Source: Patellaria atrata CBS 101060 (taxonomy: Eukaryota; Ascomycota; Dothideomycetes; Patellariales; Patellariaceae). From it: a DNA stretch of 64,000 nt. Below, one piece after another: positions 21,305 to 33,600 of the stretch. The position numbers and the translations under genes were made by a program. The stretch spans positions 1-64,000 of the forward strand of contig MU006114.1 of assembly GCA_010093705.1 (NCBI GenBank), written 5' to 3'. Position 1 is the stretch's first letter, and each line of letters begins with the position of its first letter. The notes beneath the pieces were generated by a model that searched no databases, had not been told where the DNA came from, and saw nothing but the letters and a program-made list of their open reading frames with translations.

Positions 21305-22324
21305 ATGACTGCAACTTCACTACTAGACGCTCATCTCGAGCAAATATCCCTCTGCGCCGCTTCCATAGCAGAGCTCCCGTACGTGTTCCACCATTATCTC
21401 CCCACCTAAAACTTCCCCCTTTCATAACCCCACGGACTCTCTCAAATACGAGTTCTTTCACGCATCATTACTTTTCGACTAACCTCCTTCAAGCTTCCCA
21501 CCCCCGAAAATCTTCACCAACGCACTCCTCCGTCCACACGACATCACAACCCTAATTCGAGATACCGAAGCACACGAACGCGCCCTTTTCTCCGTGCCCC
21601 CTCCTCCAGCCGTTTCCAAAGCGTCCGACCACAACATCAATACCTCATCCAACCGACGCAACACAACCTTCAACCCCCCGGGGGGCTCCAGCACGCTCTC
21701 TGGTGGCGGGCCTAACGCGGTCAGGGCACCGCGGCGAAACACCGCTGTAGCCGCGGTGTTAGGGACGGAGCTGGTGGAAAGGATACGGCAAGGAGGCGGT
21801 GGGGGAGCAGGCACGGGAGTCGGATACGGGGGTTATGTTGGAGGGGGCGGGAGGGAGAAGGGGGAAGTTGATGTTGAGGTGCTGTTGGAGGGGGCGAAGA
21901 AGTTGTGTGGGGTTTAGTGAGTATTGCTCTTCTTCAGAAACCAGGGTGATCTATTCGAATTCTAGGATCCAGTGTTTTGGATATGCTGATGGTTTTGGAT
22001 CGTAGCCCTATACCCGGCGCTCTTCAAAAGATCGCTCAACTCCACGCACGACACTCACGTCTTGTGTCGTCTATAGAACATTATGAGGTTTTGGTCGCCG
22101 AACAAGCGTCTGAACTGGCACGTATGAATAAAGCTAGCAATTGGGCTGAGGAAGAAGACGCAGAAGCGGAGCCCGCCGAAGTCATGACTGAAGATGAACG
22201 GCTATATGAAGAAGATCTAAGGCGAGACGAAGAGGAAATTCGGGAACTGGAGGCGAAGAAACGCATGCTCGAAGATCGTGTTAGTTCGATGGGGAAAGAT
22301 ATCACTGGCGTTCTAAGATTTTAA
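21305..22324 (+). CDS. spc34: DASH/Dam1 complex subunit Spc34, three exons
   Basis: Spc34 is a fungal-specific subunit of the ring complex that couples kinetochores to spindle microtubules. Exons are 21305-21378, 21494-21916 and 22006-22324 (271 aa). Intron 1 (115 bp) has donor GTACGT, branch CTAAC and acceptor TTCAAG; intron 2 (89 bp) has GTGAGT and CGTAG. The junctions give ELPFPPPKIFTNALL and GVYPIPGALQKIAQL, both expected of Spc34. The N-terminal part (LLDAHLEQISLCAASI, HDITTLIRDTEAHERALF) is conserved. The middle is a Gly/Pro-rich linker after VLGTELVERI. The C-terminus is a coiled coil from about residue 180 (HSRLVSSIEHYEVLVAEQ, then EEEIRELEAKKRMLEDRV) that pairs with Spc19 in the complex. 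It is read divergently from rpn3. Confidence 0.92.
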
Positions 22325-22909
22325 GGGATACTAGAAAAACAGAGGGAAGCCCAATCATCGTGTTAATATGAAACTTCCAGTAGTGCGTAGATACCCAATT
22401 GTTGATGATTTGATATGGTCTCTATCTCTTTCGTATCTATCATTCTCTCGTTGTTGACACCTGCTACACCTAGACCGTGATTATCAGATCTGTCTGGTGA
22501 TTGTGCAGGAGTATAGCCTAATCAATCTCGTACGACTTCAGTCCTGACGTACAGTCGATTCACTTCTTTCACGAAGACTACGCTCCATATACAGGCGGTA
22601 ATTTGTGTAGTCTTTCCATTCGTACAATCGAATCCTCCCGCACAATCCAGACCCTCCACACATTTCACTCCATTTTGTAGCTGGTAAGGTATAAGTATGA
22701 TACAACGGGCGAGCTAGGAGACAAATGACAGGGAAACACGACCAACACTAAGAAATCTCTATCTGATCGTTGAGATTGTAGTGGGTATCATATACAAGCT
22801 AAACCTATCCCAAGTCCATAATCAGATCAATTTTGTCCCAAACCAACCCCAACAACCATTTCCCGTATACAAAAACCATCCCAAATCCTAAGCAATTCCC
22901 CACGACCCA
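22325..22909. terminator. Convergent 3' region of spc34 and the SDR gene
   Basis: The 585 bp between two facing stop codons show no reading frame, RNA gene or repeat of note. Both transcripts must end here. Confidence 0.4.
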
Positions 22910-24128
22910 CTAAGCCGCCTTCTTACCCTCACTCGGCTGCGAAACCTGGCGTCCCCTAAACCCCTTCATAACCTTCACAAGCCTCTGACGGAACCTATAC
23001 CTTACCCAAGCCGGCACCACCCCAACGACAGCCACAATCCAATGATTCCCCAACGGCAGCACAAACTCTCTACTCCGACCCTCCATCACCGCATCCACAA
23101 TAGCCCTCCCCACCGTCTCTGGATCCAGCGCATACATGAGCCATCCATCGCCGGCATCAAACCCCTCCGCCAACGCCGTAGCCGTGTGCCCCGGCGCCAC
23201 CAACACCGTGCGCACCCGCGGCGCGGCGAGCACAGTCGCCAGCTCGGCAGCGAGGCCCTCGTGGAAGGCAATGGCGGCTGCTTTGGAGGCGCCGTAGAGC
23301 GTCATGCTGGGCGCGAGGAGGCAGCCGGACACCGAGGCCACCGTGACGAGCATGCCGTGGTTTTGTTTTACCATGGACGGGAGGAAGGCGCGCGCAAGGT
23401 GGTAGTGCGAGAGGGTGTTTACGGCGAAGGTGGTGCGGATATCGGATGCGGAGAGGGAGGGGACGGGGCCGCCGCGCATGAGGCCGGCGTTGTTGATGAG
23501 GATTGTGGGGTTGCCTTGTTCGGTGCGGATTTGGGAGGCGGTGGAGGCTATGGCGGTGGGGGTTGCGAGGTCGCAGTTGTAGAAGTGGATGTTGGGGGGG
23601 ACTGAGGGGAGGTGAGTTTGAGGTTATGGTATGAGAAGTGGGAGGGACGGGGGGAGAGATGGACTTACGGTCGTATTTGGGTTCTTGAATATCTAATATG
23701 CATACTTCGATCCCATTCTCACTTAATAGCTTCACTATGTATGCTCCGATACCGTCACTTCCCCCCGTCACTACTACAAGCTCTTTATTCCAATCATAGG
23801 TATCCTCAACCCAATTGTTCATCACACCGCGGTCTAACCATTCGCTCACCTCTTTGATAAACCCAATAATGGCTAACAACCCGATATACCAGGCTGTTGT
23901 TGCAGGGTCATGAGTAAATGCTCGACCGAGAGCGGTATAACGGATGAAAAGGGCGAGTGGCACGGTTAGAACGGGGTTCAGGAAGGTCTTGCTGATGAGC
24001 AGGCCGAGGTCATCAGCCGTGAAAAGTTTACGGCGACCATGATTGTTATTGGTAGAGGGGAGGGGTTGCGATAGGTTATTGTGAGATCCATCTTCACGGG
24101 GAAATGTATCTTCGCTTTGGAGAGACAT
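22910..24128 (-). CDS. Membrane short-chain dehydrogenase/reductase with KKAA tail
   Basis: SDR enzymes oxidise or reduce alcohols and ketones with NAD(P). Exon 1 is 24128-23669 and exon 2 23601-22910, with a 67-bp intron (GTAAGT, CCTCAG), for 383 aa. Hydrophobic stretches at about 50-66 and 78-92 precede the Rossmann fold. The cofactor motif TGGSDGIG lies at 121-128, NNAG at 190-193, the catalytic Ser near 243-245 and YGASK at 256-260; all key residues are present. A further hydrophobic stretch HWIVAVVGVVPAW comes before a basic tail that ends in KKAA, a KKXX-type ER retrieval signal. That order resembles retinol or hydroxysteroid dehydrogenase-like SDRs of lipid metabolism (RDH10/DHRS type). 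Substrate is not known. Exon 2 is strikingly GC-rich against its surroundings. Confidence 0.88.
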
Positions 24129-24692
24129 CTTGGCGTAATTGGAACAACAACCACAAATCTAAACTCAAAAGGTCGGTAAGTGAGTTTGAGGAGCAACTTA
24201 TACATATTTATTATCGGGCTCCAAACGACTTCTACGGTGGCGTAATGCGAAAAGCGTGAATAAAGAGGTCACATTCACATATCACATTGCGTTACCAACA
24301 CTTACTCTTCTTGCAACTTAGTAGCACCTGGGCGTTGAAAATCTGTTCATCGACTGATATAACTGCTTGGGTGTGTAATCATGGTAGGAAATCGGTGTTG
24401 TTCACGTCCCGGTTTTACAGAGTTGTACGATGGGGGTTTACGGATTAATAAGGCGTAGAAGACAGCAGAGTAAATAGAACCAGGAACTTATGAACTGGTA
24501 TGTTTATAGAAAGAAATATAATATTACTATAGAGAAAGAGAAAAATAATCCGAGGCAAAACAGCCATGCTATGCTTTCCCTCCAATTCCCAATAAACTCC
24601 AAGGAGATTCGTGATCAAGCCTGAACTGAAAAAAAATCTTACAAAAAGAAACCTTCAAGCTCTAAACGCCATATGGACAAAGGGTCAGTTCT
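24129..24692. other. SDR 5' region and leashin 3' region
   Basis: The 564 bp between two minus-strand genes show no reading frame of note. An AT-rich stretch near 24500-24550 is probably part of the leashin 3' untranslated region or terminator. Confidence 0.4.
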
Positions 24693-27600
24693 CTATATCA
24701 TACCACTCCCACTATCCATCGCATCTGTCATGGCCACACTGGCCGTAGACCTTCTCGGGTCCATCTCCATAGCTCCACTCAATACCCTAACAACTTTCTT
24801 ATTTCCCTGCGGCTTCGCCACCAGCACTTGCGCCGGACAAACAACAATTTCCTCCTCTCCCTCACCAAAATCATCTCCCTTCTTCACCACTAACGGAAAC
24901 AAGACAATCTTTACTACCGCCATTCTATCCTGGAGATCTTCATTAGAGGTAGTATCACCACTCCGCTCGTTCATGAGTTCGGCGTTGAAGTATACTTTGC
25001 GGGCGAGGTCACCGTTGGTGTCATACTCAGGCTGCAGAGGGGGGAGCATGATGTATTCTGCGCGTTGTGTGCGCATCTCGATGGATAGTTCAACGGCAAG
25101 ACGCATAACGTTAGTGAGAGATTGTCGGAGCTGCCTCTCGAATTGTGGAGGAGGTGGAAGTAGTGTGGACAATGTGCGGAAGATTTCCTCAACAACTGCT
25201 TCTGTGTCTAATGCTCGTTGTTGCAAGAAACTCTCACGTTTTGAGAGCAGTGTAAGCGTGATTGCACGCCATTGAGCTACTGCTCGTTGTGGGCCTATAA
25301 ATAATTAGTATTTGCATGGTTTAGCATACACAAGAAATAGAAACATACCAGTTTCATTCAATATCTTCTCAAGCGACTTCAACCTCTGTCTCTGTTCCCG
25401 GTCCATACCGAATAGGTAACGAGTAAACACATATTCCCAAACCATAGACATCACAAGAGACATGAAGACATCTCTTCGTTTGGTGCGATCAGCGAGAAGC
25501 ATATCGACATCGGAACCATCAAGGAGAGCATTATCAAGCCTTGTCTCAATCTTTTCATCGTGAAGTTCCGAAGACAAACGACACGCTCTGGTATCCGAGA
25601 ATTTAGAGAAGCGAACGACCCATTGCTGCATGTGTTGGCAGAGTTTTTGACAAGCAGAGTCAAAATAGTCCTCATCTCGGATCACAAGGAAGCTTTCCCC
25701 TTGCTTCTGGGTTAGTAACTGAGCTTGCAATGCTTTGATCTGGGCCATTGCATGGTCAAGCTCCTCCTGAAGGCGCTGAAGCTCTGCATTCTTGTCTTTC
25801 AGAGCGTTAGCAATCTCGTCGCGGACGATCCCTTCCATGCCAGCAGTCACAGTGTTGTGCTGATGCCGTAGCAGCTCCAAGCCTTTGGCAGCCTCTTGCC
25901 ATTGCGCCTGAGCATGTTCGCTCTCCTCTTGAAGCTGCGCATATCGTTGAGTAGTATCAGCAGCAAGGTTCTTGTTGGCTTCCGTCAAGTCCTGATTGAG
26001 CTTGGTAAGTCTCACGATTTCATTTCGCAGGCCTTCAACAATACTATTGGCCTGGATGAGTTCTGCCTCTTTCGCTTTTAGCTGGTTGTCACGTGCTTCG
26101 ACAGCCTCAGCAACCGCGCGACTGTTATGATATTGTGCATCTTGAGCAGAGTCTTCCGCACGTGATTTCGCTTCTTGCAGAAGTCTATTTTCTGATGCGA
26201 GTTGATCGAGTCGCGACTCTAAATCCAGAATTTGCATGCTTTGGCGTTTTCGCACGCTCGGCGGTCGCGTTGGTGACATAGGCGATCCATGCGCATCGCC
26301 CCACCCTTCCTAAATTTCAAAAACACGTCAGTCATCTATAAGAATGATTATACATCAGGTTCAGGTATATAAACTTACATAGACATTATCAATGTCCATA
26401 GCGCGAGACTTGCCCTTGTCTTTGACGCGGTCGTAGTTTGAAGGGCCTGCGATAGTGGGAGTATCTATTATTTGTTGTGACCCTTTAGCGCCACCCGATT
26501 TGTTCTTGGCCTCAGCCAGCCGACTTGCGGCTCTAAGGTCGCCTGAAAGCTGGCGATCAACTCTTCGTAGCGGTGGAGTTGCTGATCGATTACTCAATGC
26601 ACTTGAAGGTCGAAGATGTTCTGGTGTCTTAAATCTAGTGATACTTGCTCCGGACCTGTCGCTCAATGCGCTGGGTGACCGCTTTTCCACATCACTACGT
26701 TTGACTGGATCACCGCGCAAACTACGGTCAAGTCCGACTGTTTCCTTGTCCTCATCGACAGGTGGCCAAGGGAGGCGTGCAAGTGGCTCGTCTATTGAGA
26801 GAGTATTCTTTGGAGTATCCTTAGGAGTTACAGTTCGTTGTCTAGCGTCTGCTGTTAGGAAGCTCGCAGGAGTTTGAGGGGCTGGAGATGAGAGGCGTTC
26901 TTGTACAGGTGTCTTTGCTCGTCGTAGAGTTTTGACACCACGTTCTGGAGTTCCAACATCAGAGATGTGTCGGCTTTTCTTGCTAAGTGGCGATTCATCG
27001 GGACTGTGACTATATTCGCGAATCGGATCCAGTGGTACACTAGGAGATCTGATATGCCCTCTTGATGGTGTAGTGAATGACTTGTGATGCGCGTTATTAT
27101 CGCCGCCGAAAATTGATGGAGGATCAATGTGCTCTACACGGGATGATGATTTGGATGTGATGGGTGTTACGTGTTCGACTGATTCACGGACATCACTAGA
27201 ACTCGGAGATAGGATAGCTTTAGTCGAGTGAAGTCTTGAAGGAGTATGTTGATGTGGTGCAGGAGAATCTTGCATTACACTGCGGTTGGATGGAGAAGAC
27301 TTGAAGAGGACTGATGTTCGATCTTTGGATGTAGAATCAACAGCCGAAGGCGAGGAAATTCCCCTAACTGACGGCGGCCCTGGTAAAAATGAACCTTCGT
27401 CTTCCTCGTGTCCCTTACGGGGCGTAGTAGTAGCTTCCAACGACCTTGGAGGCTCCTCTGGTTCGCTTGGGATTATTTGACGGGCATAATCATTCGCTAT
27501 GGTAGTCTCCCACTCTGGGTCAACTTCAATCGATATTCTCATGCCTTCCGTTTCCGGTCCGTGGTTATCGTGAGGCGCTGGAGAACGCGTGAGCTCTCGA

Positions 27601-30600
27601 CTGCCGACATTTTCGTGAAGCTCATATTGCGGCAGACTACGTTGTCCACTCAGAGACGTTACCGGCTGAGGATAAACAGTCTGACTTGAAGGTCGTGTTG
27701 GAGCTTTATGAAACCCGCTATCGCGAACAAGCTCGCGAGCTGTTACATCCTGGGAGAGGAATGGTAAATCTCCGACATGGACAGCACTATCACGAGTTTC
27801 AGGGAATGACCACGTTGTCTCGAGAGCAGCTGTTAGTCCCTGAGAACTCGGTGGTCGTTCTACTGGTAGATCCACATCCAAACTTCGGGGTAAAGCTTGT
27901 TCTGTGACGCTCGAAGGCAATGGTAAAGACTCATCGCGCAAAGTTTGCGAAACTGGTGGCTCGAAAGGTTGATGTTGAGCTACTTCGTGTATCTCTTCTT
28001 GACGCTCAAATTGCTCTGGCTCTCGGTGAACTTCAACTTGCACTGGTACTTGTTCAGTTTCTGTAGGAGGCTTGGGCACGAACGTTTTGTCTACGTCCAA
28101 TTCCTCCGCTGGCGTCACAGGCTCGCTTAATTTGCTTCCTCTCTTGTTCTTTTTCCCTTTCTTCTTAGGTTTGGAGAGAGCAAAATCTTCAACATCATTG
28201 ATGGCTTTTGGAAATTGTTCGGTAGGAAGAGACCTGTCTTCTTCTGACAAGACCAACTCTGGAGCCGGCGCCTCGAAGGTAGGTGTTGTGGGTTGCTCAT
28301 CGTGAAGATCTTTCATTTTAGACTTCGCCTTTTCACCCTTTTTCTTTTCTGGAATACCCCATTCTTGCTCATCCTCTACCCTTGTTGCTGATTGCTGTTC
28401 CACAAATTCGGTTTGCACCTTATCAACTTGCGGTGGACTGGCTAAGGCAAGAACCACGTCATCACGTTGTGGCTCGATATCTCTGCTCTCGCTACCTAAT
28501 GCCGGCTCTTCGACGTCGTATATGAATGGCGTTGGTCCTTGAGTATTGCTCTGGGCGGTAAAATCGTCGGGAATTGGCTGAGTAGCATCCACTACTTCCT
28601 CTGGTATCGGCGGGATATCCTCTACCGATATAGGTTTAGGCGAACTGACAACCTCTCTACTCTCCTCAACCATATCTTTGTCGATAACAATAGGTGTATC
28701 AATATCCATCTCTTCTGGCACAGGACTCATCATCTTCTTGCCTTCGCCAGTAGCGAAGTCCTTTTCATTAACACCAACCACTTCCTGTTGTTCTGGCTCT
28801 TCTTCAAGATCATGCTTGACTTCTTCCTCTAGTTCTTCTAAGGGGAACATGCGACGAATTTCGTCGGCCGCATTCCGAGTAGCTGTATCTGCTCTCTGCA
28901 ATGGAATTTTCGGTACCGAACTAGATAATTCATCCTCTTTCTTGAGAATTTCCGGTCCATCCTTGAACGACTTCTTCCCACCCTTCTTGCCCTTCTTTTT
29001 CGACTTTGAAGTCCTATCGTCCACTCCTTTGTCTTCAGATTGGTCTCCAAGTTGTTGGGTTTCCGTACTGGTAGGATGAGTATCTTCGATCAAAGATGTG
29101 GATACGTCTGCAACACTAGGCTCGTGCATCGCTTGAACAATTTCAGGTATCACAGCGTCCCCTCTGTCTTGGCCGATATGGAGTGCCTCGCACAATGACG
29201 ACACAATATTCTCCCTTGAATCCTCTGCAATCACTGGCAGTTCTCTCACTTCGCCCTCTATCTTATCCTCCTCTGCTGGTGTGACAAATCTTGGAGTCTC
29301 AGGATCCGGTGTCGCGAAGCTCGGCGTCTCTCGGGCAGACTTATACGCGGGAGTCTCTGCCGTTGGAGTCTCAACAGCAGCGGGCATAACCGTGGGAGCC
29401 TCGGTTGCTGGAGTCTCGACAATTGGTAGAGTCTCAACCTCGTCGAGTCCACCTGAGCGCTTCTTTTCCTTCTTCGCTTTCTTGCCTTCCTTCTTCGCTG
29501 TGTATGACCAGTAGTCTTCTTGTTCGGTCGGTTGGGAGGACCCTGCCGTGACAGAAGTTACATCTTCAAAAGGAGTGGGAAGATCAGAAGGTGGTTCGGA
29601 AGCTGAAACGCTTCTCATTCGTTGATCGTAAGGTGTAGTGTATTCGTTGGGATCGACACCAGGGGTAACTGCTGCAGTGACTGGCTGCGAAACATCCCCA
29701 ACAGAAGGAACGTTGACAACATCCGGTGTAGCAGGTTGACTCTTCTTCCCCTTTTTGCCTTTCTTTCCCTTCTTCTGGGTTGGGAAATACTCTTCGGGGT
29801 CAGCCTCTGCTTGCTTTAGTGATGTCTTCAATTCAGAAAATAATGCATCATTTAACACTAAGCTTGGATCAAATCCGGAATTTTCAAGACCTTTAGCAAG
29901 TGTTGCTGCAAAATCATCTTCTTGAATAGGCTGATGGGAGGTTGATGGTTGACCAAGGGATTCTATTGGACCGATGGAAGGATTTCTGCTTCTCTTTCCC
30001 TTCTTGTTCTTCTTTGATCGGTTTAGTACTATGTCTTCCTCTGGATCTGCTTCAGCAACTGAAGCAGTCGGTGAAGCTTGTCTGAGAAAGGTGGGATCCG
30101 AGAGAACTAGGTTTGGATCGAAACCGGAATCTTCTAAACCAGCAGCAACTGCAGCCGCAAAGTCGATTTCCTTAGAAGGAGACTGAGCACACTCATCGTC
30201 TAAAGCCAGATCCTTCGTCGTTTCACCGACAACATGGATAGGTTCATCGATGATAGGGACTGGCTCTTCTATGTTTTGAATGGGCTCTTCTATAGAAGTT
30301 GATGGATCCGTAGTCCCTTCGTCGATCTCTGGTAAAGACACCGACGGAATTCGGTTTTTCTTCCCTTTCTTCTTCTTTGCGGTGAAGACAGGAAATTCAG
30401 GCTCCGCACTAGGAGTTTCGACAAGTCTAGCAATAGATTCATCAGCGACGATGTCTTCGGGTAGCACAGATTCAATGAGTTCAACATTTCGCTCGGAATT
30501 TGGTTCTACTAGCTCCTGTATTTCGTTTTCTTTGGGTGTGACTGTAAAAATTGGTTCTTGCTCAGCATATTCATGGGAAGTAACTTCAGAGGGTATGGTG

Positions 30601-33600
30601 GTTGACTCTTCAACATGAGGGACAGAAACTTCTTCATGTAGAGGTTGTACTAAAAGTGTTTCAGTAGCAATATGTTGTGCAATGTTTTGGGCGCTCTCGG
30701 GAATGCTAGATTCTTGATAATGCTCAACAACCGCACTGGAGTAAGACAATGGTAGAACAGTGGTTTGGGTAGATGGTTCTATGGCGTCAGTAACTGGACC
30801 GTGAGCAGTGACACTAGTTTTCACCGGTTGTAGTATATCATCCACTATCATTAGATCATTCAAGTTGTTAGCGTCTTGATCCGGTGTCGAAGGTTCGATG
30901 CTCTTCTTATCTATCTCCATAGGATCAATTCTTAAGGTAGGGAGCTCTCGAGGTAAAGGCTCTTCAGGTGTAGTTGTGGCTTGTTCGCCAAGCTCTTCAT
31001 CGAATGAAAACACTTTTGACTTCTTCCCCTTCCGCGTATCCTTCTTTGCATTCTTGCTTAGAGTGATAGTATCCGCAGAAGTCTGAATCTCTTCATTACT
31101 CTCGAAACTGGCCTGTTTCTCTTGAGGGTCAGGAATATTTGTGTCTACTGAGGTTTCATGCGTCAAGACTGGGACGTCATTTTGTAAGTTCGATGGACCT
31201 GGAGCATTAAGATCGGCTTGAGGTTCTACTAAAGCTTCCAGAGAGGGGTCTTCAAAGTCCAAGGACATTACTCGTGCTTTCTTACCCTTCTTCCGATCCT
31301 TCTTGCTTGTCTTTGTGCTAAACGGAACAAATTCAGGAACACTAGAGGATTCAGGTATAGAGTCTTGTTCGGCCATTATTTCAGTTTCTTCTTGTTCTCC
31401 ACTGAGTGTTGGCACGTTAACATCTTGAGCATCGACGAGTTGAAAGTCCCCTTGAGAGACATCTGCGACGCGAAAGACGTCTCGCTCTGTCGATTCATAG
31501 GGTGTTTCTACTTCAGAAACTACCTCGACAGCTTGTTCCGTGTGTTCAGCTGAAACAATTACAGCAGATGGTTCCTCAACTAGTTGCTTTGTAATTAATG
31601 GAGCGGAGCGGTCTTCCTGTGAGACTGAAACATCATCAGCTCTCGTGCTTTCCGGTAGACTCTGGGCAGTAACGGCTCCCGTGGGGAGAGAGATAGCAGT
31701 ATCCAGAGTTGTTTCCTCGGAAGGAGTTAAAGTTCCCTTCTTGCTCCTTCTCTTTTCCTTTTTGTTCTTTTTCTTGGTGGGAGCGCTGCATTCTACAGGG
31801 ACAACTTCCGAAGTGTCAACAGCTTCAAATTGGGCGACGTGGGGTTCTGTGGTAACTTCAAGTGGAATGTTATCACCGCCAACAAGCTCTTTCTCTATAT
31901 TTTTAAGAGCATCTTCAGTTGGGATTTGTAAATTAGAGATTTCAGGTTCCTTGGTGATAGGTAAAACCTCAGTCCTTCGGTCATCAAGTGGAATATCTGC
32001 GTTAGGGGTTTCTTGACTCATTTCAAGGCCCAGTTCAAGATCCTTGGATACAGTAGCAGTCCCTACATCTTCAGCTTGGACTGCGGGTCCCTTGTCCAAA
32101 ACAGCAGTGGATGGAGCTTCGTCTTGGCCGAGCATTGTTTTACCCCGATGGTCCTCGTCAGAGGGTAGTTCTAGCTTACCCACTTCAACGGACTGTGTCA
32201 ATGGCTCGGACGTTTCCGTGTTAAGAGCGACGGGAAGCGGAGCTTGCTCAGGAATATTCACAGGAGATTCAGCAATATCCGTTGATGTGAACTGTTCTGG
32301 AATTGTGATCTTCGAACCGAGCTTGGGAGATTTTGGAGGTACAGCAGTATCGGTTGATACAAAGGTTTCTGGAAGTTTGATCTTCGAACCCTTCATAGAG
32401 GGCTTCGGTAACGGCTGTTCAGGCTGACGTTCGAACATTGCTGACAATTTGCTGATCTTACCGGACTTCTTTACATCCCTCTTAATCTTCGGTTCCATAG
32501 TCTCTACTTCAGTGGGCATATCTCTCGGAGGTTTACCGATTGACTCTAGAGTGGGTGCACTCGCCGGTTCACGTACAGGTCTAGGTGAATCCCAATCGGT
32601 GCGTTGCTCCCCTTTCCTCCCTTTTCTTCCTTTCGCTCCTTCGAAACCCCAGACATCCTCAGCAGGTTCCACAGGTTGAGATGTCTCTTTGTTGAGTTTG
32701 GGCGCTTGCAGTATTGCTTCGTTGAGCGCAGGTACTTGCTTAATCTTTTCAGGCTCGGGTAATCGCATCATTTCCTTTGCGACTTTAGGTATTTCCTGGG
32801 TCTTTTTCCTTATCTCAGATACATCTCCGAGAGTCTGTTCCTCGAATCTAAGAGTTTCAGGTGTTATGTCTGGTTGGATGGGGAATGTGGCTTCCATCAA
32901 AGATCGTTGCTTGTTTTGCTTAATTTTCTCGTCTTCTTCAGGACCGAAAAAAACAGGCTCTGTTCCGGCTGTCTTGTTAGTATTGGTAGATGGGTTGATA
33001 CTCTCTGAACTGGGGAAGGTCTCTTCCACTGTATCTGGAATTGTTTTGATGATTTCCGGTACATCATTAGCAGGAGGTGTTGAAGGAACAGAGTCTCGTT
33101 TTCCCTTCTTTTCCTTCTTGCCTTTCGAAGGTAAAACCGGGTCCGGAAGAGATTCTACTTGTGGTAGTTCCGGCAGCAAAGGTTGACCCGTGGCCTCAGT
33201 TGTAAGTGGTATAACAGCTTCAATATAAGATTCTGGTACGAAATCCGCTATTGCGAGCGGCTCAATCAATCGACGCCCCTCGGCAATGGGTTGAGCCTCC
33301 TCAGCGATGGGTTGTAACTCTTGAACGACGGATTGAGGTACTGCATCAACACCTGTGGGTTGATCAGCGACGGGTGCATCCTCTACGACAGGTGGAGCCT
33401 TTTCGGTTTCGTCATCTCTCGGCAAAGGCGGTAATGTCGAGATCTCATCAATGTGTTCCTGGTTTTGGGAAATAGTAGGTATAGAAATCTGTTCCAGACT
33501 ATGACCTTCTGAGGCTGGTGTAGCTTCTGCCGGGATCGGAGCATGCGTTCGCTCCTCGTCTTTACTTGGTATGACCGAGGGCTCAGTTTCCACAGTCGTT

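Noticed and set aside
23042-23605. 187-codon plus-strand frame opposite the SDR gene
   Set aside because: It is the complement of a GC-rich exon with conserved SDR motifs and shows no coding character of its own.
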